Of a stretch of 64,000 nt of DNA, positions 1 through 8,545 are shown piece after piece; the first letter of the stretch is position 1; each line of letters begins with the position of its first letter. The stretch is from contig CAJTIM010000001.1 in assembly GCA_910576325.1 (NCBI GenBank), forward strand, positions 1 through 64,000, given 5' to 3'. Both the position numbers and the translations under genes were made by a program. Source of the stretch: Clostridia bacterium. Lineage in GTDB: Bacteria; Bacillota; Clostridia; Lachnospirales; Lachnospiraceae. The notes beneath the pieces are model-generated. The model was not told where the DNA came from and ran no database searches. It saw only the letters and a list, made by a program, of their open reading frames with translations.

Positions 1-1097
1 ATAAGTTCATCATACTTCTTATCGAACTTATGATAATGATAATAGCTCAGAGAGTCCTTTCCCTTCTCTACAGCTTTCTCTTTGGCCTTTTTCATTTCCA
101 GTAAAAGGTCTATAAATGCAGATGCCCACTTCTGATCCGGATGATTTTCATCAATCCCCGTTAATTCACGGAGAAGATGGGCACAGCAGACTGCATGCTG
201 AATATCCGGATAATTCCAGTAGGAAGCCCAGCAGTCATGCATGGCAATCCCTCTGAATTCTGGGAGAACACCGCATTGCTCCATGCCTTCGGTCCCACGT
301 TTGGGACTGATATCAAGATAGGTATATTCACAGTTTGAGGCATCATGAACCCACCAGAGCTTTTTATCCACTCTGGTTCCGGTTTCATCGAAATGTCCAA
401 GTGAGGAACCGATCATCTTATCCTTTATCTTACCGACTGTTTCACTCAGGCTGTCAGCGCATCTTTTTACCATGCTGCTGATCGTTCCTGTTGCAATCGG
501 AATGTTAAATACTCCGGAAAGGATCTCATGAGTGCGTTTGATGCTGACTGCACCCACGGTGTTTAATGCGACAGATAGCGCCTGCAGGTTTTCACCATAC
601 TGTACGGTTGCTTTTACATCAGAAGGGAATTCTCCTCTGCGGGTGTCCCCATGCAGCATACAGATTGGAAGTTCCAGTGCCTGATGTTCTGTTACATTGA
701 CTGTAACAACCGCATCAATCACATGGCGTTTTTCTGCGATGCACGCGGTGCCTTTACACATCTGATAGTGCGGGCATCCTCCGCATGAGGATGGCATATG
801 CCTGACGATTTCGTCCGGAGCTGTTATCACCGCCAGATGTGTTCCCTAGTGTCCGCTCTGCCCGCCAGCTTTTTTCCCGGATGGCTTCCGGAGACTCTTT
901 GGGGCAGGCTTTTTAAAGCCATCGCTGGATGGCGGTTTGGAACTGTTTTTGGAATTCTTGTTAAGCTGTTCCTTCAGTTCCTGTATGGTCTGATTGAGTT
1001 GGGCAATCAACTGAGTCTGAGCAGCGATAGTTGTTGATAATGCTTCATTTTGTTGTAATAACTGTTTAATCAGTTCATCGTTTGTCAACCGGACCAC
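1..1097 (-). pseudogene. tnpC: IS66-family transposase (TnpC), interrupted by a stop codon, runs off left edge
   Basis: This is a DDE transposase of the IS66 family that runs off the left edge. The first 83 residues (from a GTG at 1097) hold the family's N-terminal coiled coil and the Ser/Lys/Pro-rich stretch NSSKPPSSDGFKKP, ending in GGQSGH. A TAG at 846-848 then interrupts the frame. The same frame reopens directly and reads GTHLAVITAPDEIVRHMP, a Cys-rich CGGCPHYQMC segment, and the catalytic-core text GHFDETGTRVD and LWWVHDAS with no shift. One substitution (for example GAG to TAG) would explain the break. No tnpA or tnpB is visible upstream. It is likely inactive unless the stop is read through. 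The neighbouring subtilase is 5'-truncated, so this element may have caused that damage. Confidence 0.85.
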
Positions 1098-1455
1098 CTT
1101 CTTCCGATAAAATTTGATACTTCTATTTTAACGGAAAATGAGCCAAAAAGCGAATCGTATCGTTTTGGTGTACTGTCAAAATGACGGTGGATAACCAGAA
1201 AAAATCAGAGATTAACTGCCGATAGCTCTCGGATAAAATTGACAAATAGTCCATTATTAGGCTGTGATCAAGGATTGATGATGCCATAATCCACAGGCCA
1301 AAAGTACTTGGCAGTTATATTGAAAAGTTATCCACTTTTCGTGATAAAGTAATGGTAAAACAGAAATTTTATTTTCTCTGTTTTGAACAAAAATCAATAT
1401 GCACTAAACGGGGTGCTGAATAATTACAAAAGATAAAAAAATTGCTCTCAGGCAC
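1098..1455. other. IS66 upstream end / junction region without a recognisable gene
   Basis: These 358 bases separate the transposase start from the first readable codons of the truncated subtilase. I see no tnpA or tnpB remnant and no convincing reading frame. One end of the insertion sequence and the insertion junction should lie here. I could not fix a terminal inverted repeat, because the other end of the element is outside the window. Confidence 0.4.
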
Positions 1456-2817
1456 TTGACAGATAAGGGGGTGGACTACACGCACCCGGATTTTCGCAAC
1501 GAGGACGGAAGCAGCCGGATTCTGGCTTTGTGGGATCAGACGATTCCCGGGAATCCGCCGGAGGGATATCTCATTGGAACGGAGTACACAAAGGCTCAGA
1601 TTGATGAGGCTTTGAGAGAATATGATGAAGGAAGGGGAAGGGGGCTTGTACCTAGTGTGGATACAAGCGGCCACGGAACCCGGGTCCTGGGGATTGTGGC
1701 CGGAAACGGAAGGGCCAGTAACGGGCGTTACCGGGGAGTGGCAAGCCGCAGTTCAATTCTGGTGGTGAAGCTTGGAGTTCCGAGAGCAGAGGCATTTCCA
1801 AGGACAACGGAGCTGATGCAGGGGCTTGATTATTGCCTGCGTAAGGCTATGGAATTTGCACTTCCGGTGGCGGTGAATATCAGCTTTGGCAATACCTATG
1901 GCGCACATAACGGGACGTCTCTTTTGGAAACCTATATTTCGGATATGGCGAATATCTGGAAGTCTGTCATCAGCATTGGTACGGGAAATGAGGGCTATGC
2001 GGCCGGACATACAAGCGGGCGAATGGAGAAAGGAAAGCCTATAGAGAGTCCGTTAGCCGTTGGGGAGTATGAGGCGGCTTTGAATGTGCAGATTTGGAAG
2101 TCCTATTTGGATGAGGCGGATATTATGCTGACCAGTCCGGGGGGAAGGCGCGCAGGTCCTATACAGAGTATTCTGGGGCCTCAGCGGTTTACTATGGAGA
2201 ATACGGAGATTCTTTTGTACTATGGGGAGCCTACGCCCTACAGTTCCTCGCAGGAGATTTATATTGAGTTTCTTCCCAAGGGAGATTATATTGATTCGGG
2301 GATTTGGACCTTTACCTTGATTCCGGGGCAGGTACGGGACGGGGAGTATCATTTGTGGCTGCCGAGCAGTGCGGCGGTAAATGGAGCGACACGTTTTCTG
2401 TATCCGACGCCGGTGGGGACCCTTACGATTCCTTCAACGGCCAGGAAGATTATTGCGGTGGGAGCTTACAATAGTCGGACGCTGACGTATGCGGATTTTT
2501 CCGGGCGGGGGACTGATGGGGGAGAAAGCCTTAGAAAGCCGGATCTGGTGGCGCCGGGGGTGGATATTATGACTACGGTGCCTGGGGGTGGTTATGGGGA
2601 AGCGACGGGGACTTCCTTTGCCACGCCTTTTGTGACAGGGGCGGCGGCGCTGCTGATGGAATGGGGGATTACGGATGGGAATGATCCGTTTTTGTATGGG
2701 GAGAAGGTAAAGGCGTATCTGCAGAAAGGAGCGCGGGCTTTGCCGGCGTTTTCGGAGTATCCGAATCCGGTGGTGGGGTATGGGGCGTTGTGTGTCGAAA
2801 ACAGTCTGCCGATGTAG
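1456..2817 (+). pseudogene. S8 subtilase-family peptidase, 5'-truncated
   Basis: This is a serine protease of the subtilisin S8 family, closest in feel to the Csp-like subtilases common in Lachnospiraceae. Readable homology begins exactly at the catalytic Asp (DKGVDYTHPDF, Asp3 counted from the TTG at 1456). His73 (DTSGHGT) and Ser387 (GTSFATPFVTGA) are both present. Family members normally carry roughly 100 further residues before the Asp, and these are missing. The residue after the Asp is Lys where Thr or Ser is usual, which suggests the break lies right there. The TTG has no convincing ribosome binding site. The IS66 element immediately upstream is the likely cause of the truncation. I call it a broken gene; a short functional protein is possible but unlikely. 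Confidence 0.75.
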
Positions 2818-2950
2818 GATTAGGGGAGACTTTTTGGGGAAGATTGGTTAATTTCTGCTATGCTAAAATTAAGAATAGGATTCCTGTACTGCTTTAATTG
2901 GTATGTGTAGGTATCCTTTTTCCATATGTTTGCCTGTTGATACATAAAAT

Positions 2951-3039
2951 TGTGTAAATACACATAAAATGGCAATTGATGTTGACTTAAAAATTATTTA
3001 GTGATACGATAATATTACTTGAAAATGTGTTAATACACA
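2951..3039 (+). promoter_or_regulatory. Promoter flanked by two TGTGT-N4-ACACA palindromes
   Basis: A promoter TTGACT (2982-2987), 17 bp, TACGAT (3005-3010) precedes the AAA ATPase gene. The palindrome TGTGTAAATACACA (2951-2964) lies just upstream of the -35 box, and TGTGTTAATACACA (3026-3039) lies just past the expected start site. The pair is spaced 75 bp apart. This is a classic arrangement for a repressor that binds both sites, possibly by looping. I cannot name the regulator. Confidence 0.6.
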
Positions 3040-3057
3040 AAAATAAGGAGCGAAAGC

Positions 3058-4311
3058 ATGGAGATTAAAAGAGATTTTTATCTTGAACAGTTGAAAATAA
3101 GAAAAGATAACGGAATGATCAAAATTATTACGGGAATCAGAAGATGCGGAAAATCTTTCCTGTTATTTGTGCTATATAAGAAATATTTATTGGAAAGTGG
3201 AGTGGATAGTAACCACATCATTGAGATAGCACTAGATGGAATTGAAAATGAGGAGTTGAGAGATCCAAAAAGATGTTATCAGTATATCAAGAATGTAATG
3301 AAGGACGAAGAGAAATATTATTTGTTTTTGGATGAAGTGCAGTTTATGCCCAGATTTGAAGAAGTACTGAACAGTCTGCTTCGCATAAGTAATATTGATG
3401 TATATGTAACCGGAAGCAACTCTAAATTTTTATCCAGCGATATTATAACTGAGTTTAGGGGCAGAGGTGATGAAATTAGAATTTATCCTTTGTCCTTTGC
3501 TGAATTTTACGCAGTTTTTGACAGGGATTATGATGATGCGTGGAATGAGTATATGATATATGGCGGACTTCCGCAAGTGGTACAATTTTCAGTGGAACGT
3601 CAAAAGGCAGAGTATCTGAAAAATATTTTTGCAAATGTTTATCTCAAGGATGTAGTTGAGCGAAATAAGATTCAGAATGTGGATGAGATTGGAACTTTAG
3701 TGGATATACTTGCTTCTGCCATAGGAGCGCCTACAAATCCAACGAAAATATCGCATACATTCAAATCAGAATGTGGTATCAATTATAGTAACAAAACTAT
3801 TTCCAACCATATTGATTATTTAACACAAAGTTTTCTGATCTCTAAAGCCAGTCGATACGATATTAAAGGTAGAAAATATGTGGGTGCAAATCTGAAGTAT
3901 TACTTTACGGATGTAGGACTTAGAAATGCCAGATTGAACTTTAGACAACAGGAGCCTACTCATATTATGGAGAACATTGTTTATAATGAGTTACTTGTAC
4001 GAGGTTATAATGTGGATGTTGGTATTGTAGAAGTGTATGCAAAGAGTAGCGAAGGAAAAACCATTCGTAAGCAGTTGGAGGTTGATTTTGTAGTAAATCA
4101 GAGCAGTCAGAGATATTACATTCAGGTAGCTTATGATATGGCTTCTGAGGAAAAGCAGATACAAGAGCTTAATTCACTTCGAAATATTCCAGATTCATTC
4201 AAGAAGATTGTTATCGTGAATGGTACAAAAAAGCCGTGGAGAAGTGATGAGGGATTTGTGATTATGGGGATGAAATATTTCCTTCTCAATGCGGATAGTT
4301 TGGAGTTTTAG
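3058..4311 (+). CDS. AAA ATPase with C-terminal DUF4143 domain
   Basis: This 417-residue protein belongs to the AAA_14/DUF4143 family of ATPases, which are abundant and variable in gut bacteria and archaea. The Walker A is GIRRCGKS (residues 26-33), the Walker B is YLFLDEVQ, and a TGSNSKFLS sensor follows. The second half has the DUF4143 pattern with a restriction-endonuclease-like remnant (ENIVYNELLVRG, LEVDFVV, YYIQV). The start is supported by AGGAG nine bases upstream of the ATG. The biological role of the family is unsettled, and these genes often sit in mobile or defence-rich regions as here. The flanking palindromes suggest tight repression. A second, dead member of the family survives as a fragment at 26221-26394. 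Confidence 0.85.
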   Translation: MEIKRDFYLEQLKIRKDNGMIKIITGIRRCGKSFLLFVLYKKYLLESGVDSNHIIEIALDGIENEELRDPKRCYQYIKNVMKDEEKYYLFLDEVQFMPRFEEVLNSLLRISNIDVYVTGSNSKFLSSDIITEFRGRGDEIRIYPLSFAEFYAVFDRDYDDAWNEYMIYGGLPQVVQFSVERQKAEYLKNIFANVYLKDVVERNKIQNVDEIGTLVDILASAIGAPTNPTKISHTFKSECGINYSNKTISNHIDYLTQSFLISKASRYDIKGRKYVGANLKYYFTDVGLRNARLNFRQQEPTHIMENIVYNELLVRGYNVDVGIVEVYAKSSEGKTIRKQLEVDFVVNQSSQRYYIQVAYDMASEEKQIQELNSLRNIPDSFKKIVIVNGTKKPWRSDEGFVIMGMKYFLLNADSLEF

Positions 4312-4333
4312 TAAGAGACTGGTTCCTGAATAA

Positions 4334-4835
4334 CGATATCTTGACTTTGGTGATCCGGCAGAAGATTACTTCCGATCAAGAGTGTTTCCGGAAGATTTTA
4401 TAGACAGCAAAGAAGTACTGGGAAATGTAGTCCGGTATTTCGCATCCTTTGGTGAAGCGATTCGTGATTTTACTGTTGAAGAATTTTGTCAGGAAGATGA
4501 AAGGGATGCGGGAAAAAGCTATAAGATTAATGATTTTCATAAAATGGCAGACAATCAGGAGAGTGAATTAATTCCATTGAAACTGGAATCAAGTGGTACT
4601 CTAAAGATATGAGTATTTTTTATGGTTTCGATGGTCTGTCCCAAACTGTGAATTATTATGTTCATGCGAATCTTTTCTCCCAGATGATAACGGATTTTCT
4701 GCGGACTTTGACTCTGGTACTTCTGGAATTCCTTACTATAGTATGGCAGCACTCGCACAGCTGCATAATGGAAAAGATTATTTGAAAAAAGAAAATGTGA
4801 TTCATTTGCCGATTCATATGGCAATGTTTTTGTAA
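4334..4835 (+). pseudogene. Decayed reading frames of unknown identity
   Basis: Open but disconnected frames are visible here. One runs from about 4334 to 4612 (…FGDPAEDYFRSRVFPEDF… to …LESSGTLKI) without a credible start. A second set, 4610-4835, reads MSIFYGFDGLSQTVNYY in one frame and then DNGFSADFDSGTSGIPYYS in another, ending at 4835. The two halves look like one protein split by a frameshift near 4680. I recognise neither family. The amino-acid texture is protein-like, so I treat the stretch as gene remains rather than non-coding DNA. Confidence 0.35.
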
Positions 4836-4885
4836 TGCGGCAATCAGAGATAGTGTGTGGGTAAGTCATGGAAAGGAGCAGCGAA

Positions 4886-5194
4886 ATGTATCCAACAATT
4901 GATATGAAAGCGACCGGAATTCGCATACGGCAGCTTATGGATGAGAGAAGGCTGACAGTAAAGGACATACGCAGGTATTTGAATTTAGCCAGCGTACAGA
5001 GCATCTATCACTGGCTGAACGGGCAGAGTATGCCGACGATAGACAACCTCTATGCCTTATCAGCATTATTTGGGCTCCCTATGGATTCGATAATTATAGG
5101 AAGTAAGAAGTATCCTGTACAAGCCTTGACGGGGCCGTTTTATATTCGAATGTGTACATACTATAAAAAGGCTGTAAAATTAAACGCTGCATAA
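4886..5194 (+). CDS. XRE-family helix-turn-helix regulator
   Basis: This 102-residue protein is essentially a single Cro/C1-type HTH domain: IRIRQLMDERRLTVKDIRRYL, then SVQSIYHWLNGQSMPTIDNL as the recognition half, then a short tail. The ATG at 4886 is preferred over 4868 because AAAGGAG sits at the right distance before it. No ligand or oligomerisation domain is visible. It lies just upstream of a structured inverted repeat and the two unknown tandem paralogs, so it may be the local repressor of that block, although nothing in the sequence proves a target. Confidence 0.8.
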   Translation: MYPTIDMKATGIRIRQLMDERRLTVKDIRRYLNLASVQSIYHWLNGQSMPTIDNLYALSALFGLPMDSIIIGSKKYPVQALTGPFYIRMCTYYKKAVKLNAA

Positions 5195-5228
5195 AATTAA
5201 ACTTATAGTTTAATGACAAACATCCGGC

Positions 5229-5317
5229 AAAACCCTTAAAATTATTCTATAAGATACCCTTACGCCATCTGGAGAATTAAGGAAATCTTAGACGCATCGG
5301 ATAATTTTAAGGGTTTT
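5229..5317 (+). ncRNA. Nested inverted repeat (17-bp outer stem), terminator or leader RNA
   Basis: The arms AAAACCCTTAAAATTAT (5229-5245) and its perfect complement (5301-5317) enclose a 55-base segment. That segment itself folds: TAAGAT/ATCTTA (5250-5255 with 5285-5290), then CCTTA/TAAGG inside. The right arm ends in a T run, so it can act as a terminator for the XRE gene. Because the stem is long and nested and lies only 30 bases before the next ribosome binding site, it could also be an attenuator or a small structured RNA. Confidence 0.5.
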
Positions 5318-5348
5318 TTATAATTGGAAATGGCAGGGAGGAAAGATT

Positions 5349-6797
5349 ATGGACAACGGATATTGGATTGAGGGAAAAGTCAGTATTCCGGAAGGACGAA
5401 GAGCGGAGTTTAATGAAAATGTGCGGAAGCTTTTCCGGCTATGCGGAATCCGAAAGCTGGAAGAGATAGAAATAGCCGGGAAAATATGCACGGTTGTCCA
5501 TGAACCGGAACCGGATGACAGGGGAATCCTAAGCTTTGACTATTCTGTTTTTGAGAGACGGAAGAGGGAGATTTCTACTTATGATATGAATACCTGCGAG
5601 CTTCATGTGAAAGATAGGGGGTATGAAGAGTTTGGCCTGGTCATGAATCTTATCATGACAATGCAGGAGGCATATTCAACAGAGCCTTGCTGCCTGATGA
5701 GGAAAGATCAGGTAATCAGTGTCTATGGCTATGCGCTGATGATAGAGCGGACGGCAGGTATTAAGCTGACCTTTCCAAATCGGGAAAAAGCATGGAATAT
5801 GCTGTTGTTCCTCAAATCTACCGGAAAATATGAGGACATAGACGCTGAAAGTATCTGGGACAAATTTCCCTTCGGCTACGGAAAAATGGAATTGGCTCAG
5901 TTTGCGGGATGCATGGCCTGTTCTTACAAGTCTCCGTATAAGCCGGAGAAGCTTTTTGACGGAGAGAAGTCGGAGCTTAAAGAAGCCGGCATGATGCAGA
6001 GAGTGTATTATGTATATGAGCTTCTGTGCGGCTTGTTGGAGAGAGAAGAGGAAGAAAAGGTAAGAGGATTTCTAAAAGACCTGTTGGAAAGGAAGCTGCC
6101 GGAAAGGGAATGTCTTGCTCGGAGAGAGGATGATTTTGGCAGCATTGCAAAGGCTTCCCTTTATGATCTTCCGCCCTGCATTGTGACCGCCTATGCGTGG
6201 GCTCTTCAAAAGGAGTTCTGGGAGGTATGGTTCTCCTTGAAGATAACAGGGTATGAGGATATCGAAACGAGAGAGAAGAAAGAGGCACAGAAAGAAGCTG
6301 CGAAGGAAACGGAAGAAAAAGAGCCGGAGAAAAAGCGAATATTTTATGAGGCGATCCTCCGTGACAACGAGGACGAATTCCTTGAATTTTGGGACACGCA
6401 GGATTTGTATCTATCAAATGATATGCAGATGAATCTGGAGGAATGGAAAGAGAACTTTGCAAAAATAGACGAATCCGAGGTGAGGAATATGGATGGGGAA
6501 GCGTACCTGGCAGATATTCTCTGGGAGATGGAGAATATCTGGGGCTGCCGTTATGCGGACAGGGAAATGGTAAGGGAATTCATAGGGCATTGTGCTGAGC
6601 TCCCATATCAGAAGTGCCTGTTAATCTTCAGAAGGCTTATGGATGAGGAGACAGAATATTTTCCGGAGCTGACCAAGAGGCAAGTGAAGGAATGGATTGT
6701 GAGAAGGGTATGCGTCAGAGAGGACAGAACACAGATAAGCGGGTATGCTTCTCTGTTAGGAAACCGCAGAAAGAGATTTGAGCTGTTAGGATTTTAA
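5349..6797 (+). CDS. Uncharacterised protein, first of a tandem paralog pair
   Basis: This 482-residue soluble-looking protein is of no family I can name. It has no signal peptide or membrane segment. The N-terminal part (SIPEGRRAEFNENVRKLFRLCGI) aligns with the same region of the next gene (SISDKKKKEFTKNLLKLLNY). Both share a later DFGSIAKASL/DIGAIAQISL block, a central EFLEFWDTQ/VFAFWNTPE block and a matching C-terminus (ELLGF/EMYFGF), so the two are diverged duplicates. Around residues 310-335 there is a charged Lys/Glu linker. GGGAGG precedes the ATG. The 32-bp gap to the next gene implies one transcript. Its G+C is higher than that of the AT-rich genes around the block. Confidence 0.7.
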   Translation: MDNGYWIEGKVSIPEGRRAEFNENVRKLFRLCGIRKLEEIEIAGKICTVVHEPEPDDRGILSFDYSVFERRKREISTYDMNTCELHVKDRGYEEFGLVMNLIMTMQEAYSTEPCCLMRKDQVISVYGYALMIERTAGIKLTFPNREKAWNMLLFLKSTGKYEDIDAESIWDKFPFGYGKMELAQFAGCMACSYKSPYKPEKLFDGEKSELKEAGMMQRVYYVYELLCGLLEREEEEKVRGFLKDLLERKLPERECLARREDDFGSIAKASLYDLPPCIVTAYAWALQKEFWEVWFSLKITGYEDIETREKKEAQKEAAKETEEKEPEKKRIFYEAILRDNEDEFLEFWDTQDLYLSNDMQMNLEEWKENFAKIDESEVRNMDGEAYLADILWEMENIWGCRYADREMVREFIGHCAELPYQKCLLIFRRLMDEETEYFPELTKRQVKEWIVRRVCVREDRTQISGYASLLGNRRKRFELLGF

Positions 6798-6829
6798 ATA
6801 CTGCAATGGTGTGCTGGAAGGGAGAAAGC

Positions 6830-8350
6830 ATGGGTACATTTGGAGGTTATACCGGAAGTATGAGTATTTCCGATAAGAAAAAGAAAGAATTTACAAAGAA
6901 TCTGTTAAAGCTTCTTAATTACGGCGGCATGATGCAGCTTGATAAGGTATGCATGTATGGGAAGGAGATTACGCTTATAAAGCCTGTGGAGATTGGCGAG
7001 AAAGGAAAGGCGTATTTTCATTTCAATTATTTTGAGGATGACGCTTGGGAGAGTGCGGGATATGAGAGTGAGAGCACCGACTTCTTCTGCGGGAAAATCG
7101 GCGGAAGAGAATTTTGTGATGTAGTGACTGCAGTTCATGTTTTGTATGAGCTTTATGATGACGGTATCGGGTATGCCGAGATAAATGGAGAGATTGTGGA
7201 AGCAAGTCCTTATATTGGGTGGCTCAATCATGTATTGGGGACAGATTTTTCTTTGAAAAAAAGATTTCAGTTATGGGAGTATTTTGAAAAATATTGTCTG
7301 AGCCAAATGGAATACGATTTTGATAATCCGTCAAAATCCTATGATGTCATGGATACAATTCCATTACCGCTTTACCAGGGGCTTGGAGGAACGGAGCTGG
7401 CGGATATCTTCTATATTACAAAGGGAACCGAAAGTCTGCAAAAAGAGGAGATTGCGCCGGGTTCGTATCCGGAAATGATATATCGGTGCAGAGAATTACT
7501 GAAGCAGTATTTTGACAGAAGAAAAGAAGCGGAAGAAAACCCGGGCCGAAATATCTGGGAACTGGCCGTATGCAGCCGAGCTCAAAGGGAGAGAATGCGG
7601 GAAGGAGATATAGGCGCCATTGCGCAGATATCATTGACGCTCCCGGCGCATATGCTTGTATATTTGGCGTCCGAGATTCAAAAAGAGAACTTCTGGCTTA
7701 TTTGGAAGGACTTACATAAAAGGGCTTATAAAGATGCTGTCCTGCCGCAGTATGCATCTGATAAATTGATGGAAGAGAGAAAAGCAGCCATAGAAGAACC
7801 GATTGAAGAGCTTACAACCGTGGAGTTTCTCCGCCAGGACGGGGTGTTTGCTTTCTGGAATACACCGGAGGAATTGAAGGGACAGCCAAACTATTACATT
7901 TCTGATGATGACCGTGCGTTCTGGTGGAACGGATCCGAGGAAGTAGTTTTGTCAGAAAAGATGGATGAGTGGCTGCGAAAGCTGTCACAGCGGCATAAGA
8001 AGATTGTGGAGGAGCTGGAAGGGGAGAGTCAGGACCAGGAGAGATTTCTGAGGGATTTAATCGGGCTTCTGGAAGAAATCAATGATTTTTATAAAAGAGT
8101 TTTTTCCTTTCACAGTATGTTTTATGAATTTTTGCAGAACAGCTCGGACAGGCGGTATATTGCGGCGGTAAGACTGCTTGAAAAGCTGGCGGAGGAGAAT
8201 AAAGAGGCAGGGAAGATTATTGAACATGCAAAGCACTGGTGGGATACCACAAGCAAAAATGTTACGCATAACGCAGGGCGGTTGGCGATGAAGAGATACT
8301 TAAGCGTAATGGCGAATAAAAAATTGAGAGAAATGTATTTTGGATTTTGA
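6830..8350 (+). CDS. Uncharacterised protein, second of a tandem paralog pair
   Basis: This 506-residue paralog of the preceding gene (shared blocks described there) carries a distinctive FNYFEDDAWESAGYESE segment near residue 65. I start it at the ATG at 6830 (MGTFGGYTGSM), which has GGGAG at good spacing, rather than the in-frame ATG 24 bases earlier. It has no recognisable catalytic motif, transmembrane stretch or metal cluster. The coding strand is followed at once by a strong hairpin terminator, so the pair forms a closed two-gene unit. Its placement between an XRE regulator and a primase-helicase suggests a role in the accessory island, but that is inference only. Confidence 0.7.
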   Translation: MGTFGGYTGSMSISDKKKKEFTKNLLKLLNYGGMMQLDKVCMYGKEITLIKPVEIGEKGKAYFHFNYFEDDAWESAGYESESTDFFCGKIGGREFCDVVTAVHVLYELYDDGIGYAEINGEIVEASPYIGWLNHVLGTDFSLKKRFQLWEYFEKYCLSQMEYDFDNPSKSYDVMDTIPLPLYQGLGGTELADIFYITKGTESLQKEEIAPGSYPEMIYRCRELLKQYFDRRKEAEENPGRNIWELAVCSRAQRERMREGDIGAIAQISLTLPAHMLVYLASEIQKENFWLIWKDLHKRAYKDAVLPQYASDKLMEERKAAIEEPIEELTTVEFLRQDGVFAFWNTPEELKGQPNYYISDDDRAFWWNGSEEVVLSEKMDEWLRKLSQRHKKIVEELEGESQDQERFLRDLIGLLEEINDFYKRVFSFHSMFYEFLQNSSDRRYIAAVRLLEKLAEENKEAGKIIEHAKHWWDTTSKNVTHNAGRLAMKRYLSVMANKKLREMYFGF

Positions 8351-8395
8351 AGAAATTGATGCTTTACTAACAATATAAACGAATTACTTTTTGCG

Positions 8396-8458
8396 AAATA
8401 TCCTCTTTAAAAAGGCAGATGAATTTTGAGCATCTGTTTGGCAGAAGAGGATATTTTT
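8396..8458 (+). terminator. Terminator with nested hairpin after the paralog pair
   Basis: The outer stem AAATATCCTCTT (8396-8407) pairs perfectly with 8445-8456 and is followed by T residues. The loop contains its own CAGATG/CATCTG hairpin. The nested design resembles the 5229-5317 element on the other side of the paralog pair. Confidence 0.7.
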
Positions 8459-8545
8459 GTTATTATACTAAGTAATAGCAATTTATGATGCCGGAAAAAT
8501 TGTGTTTAAAATAAACATAAAACAGCAAGAAAGGCAATATAAAAA

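Noticed and set aside
5977-6462. Minus-strand 161-codon frame inside the first unknown paralog
   Set aside because: It is Pro/Ser/Arg-rich text antisense to a Glu/Lys-rich gene, without start signals, and so a composition shadow.
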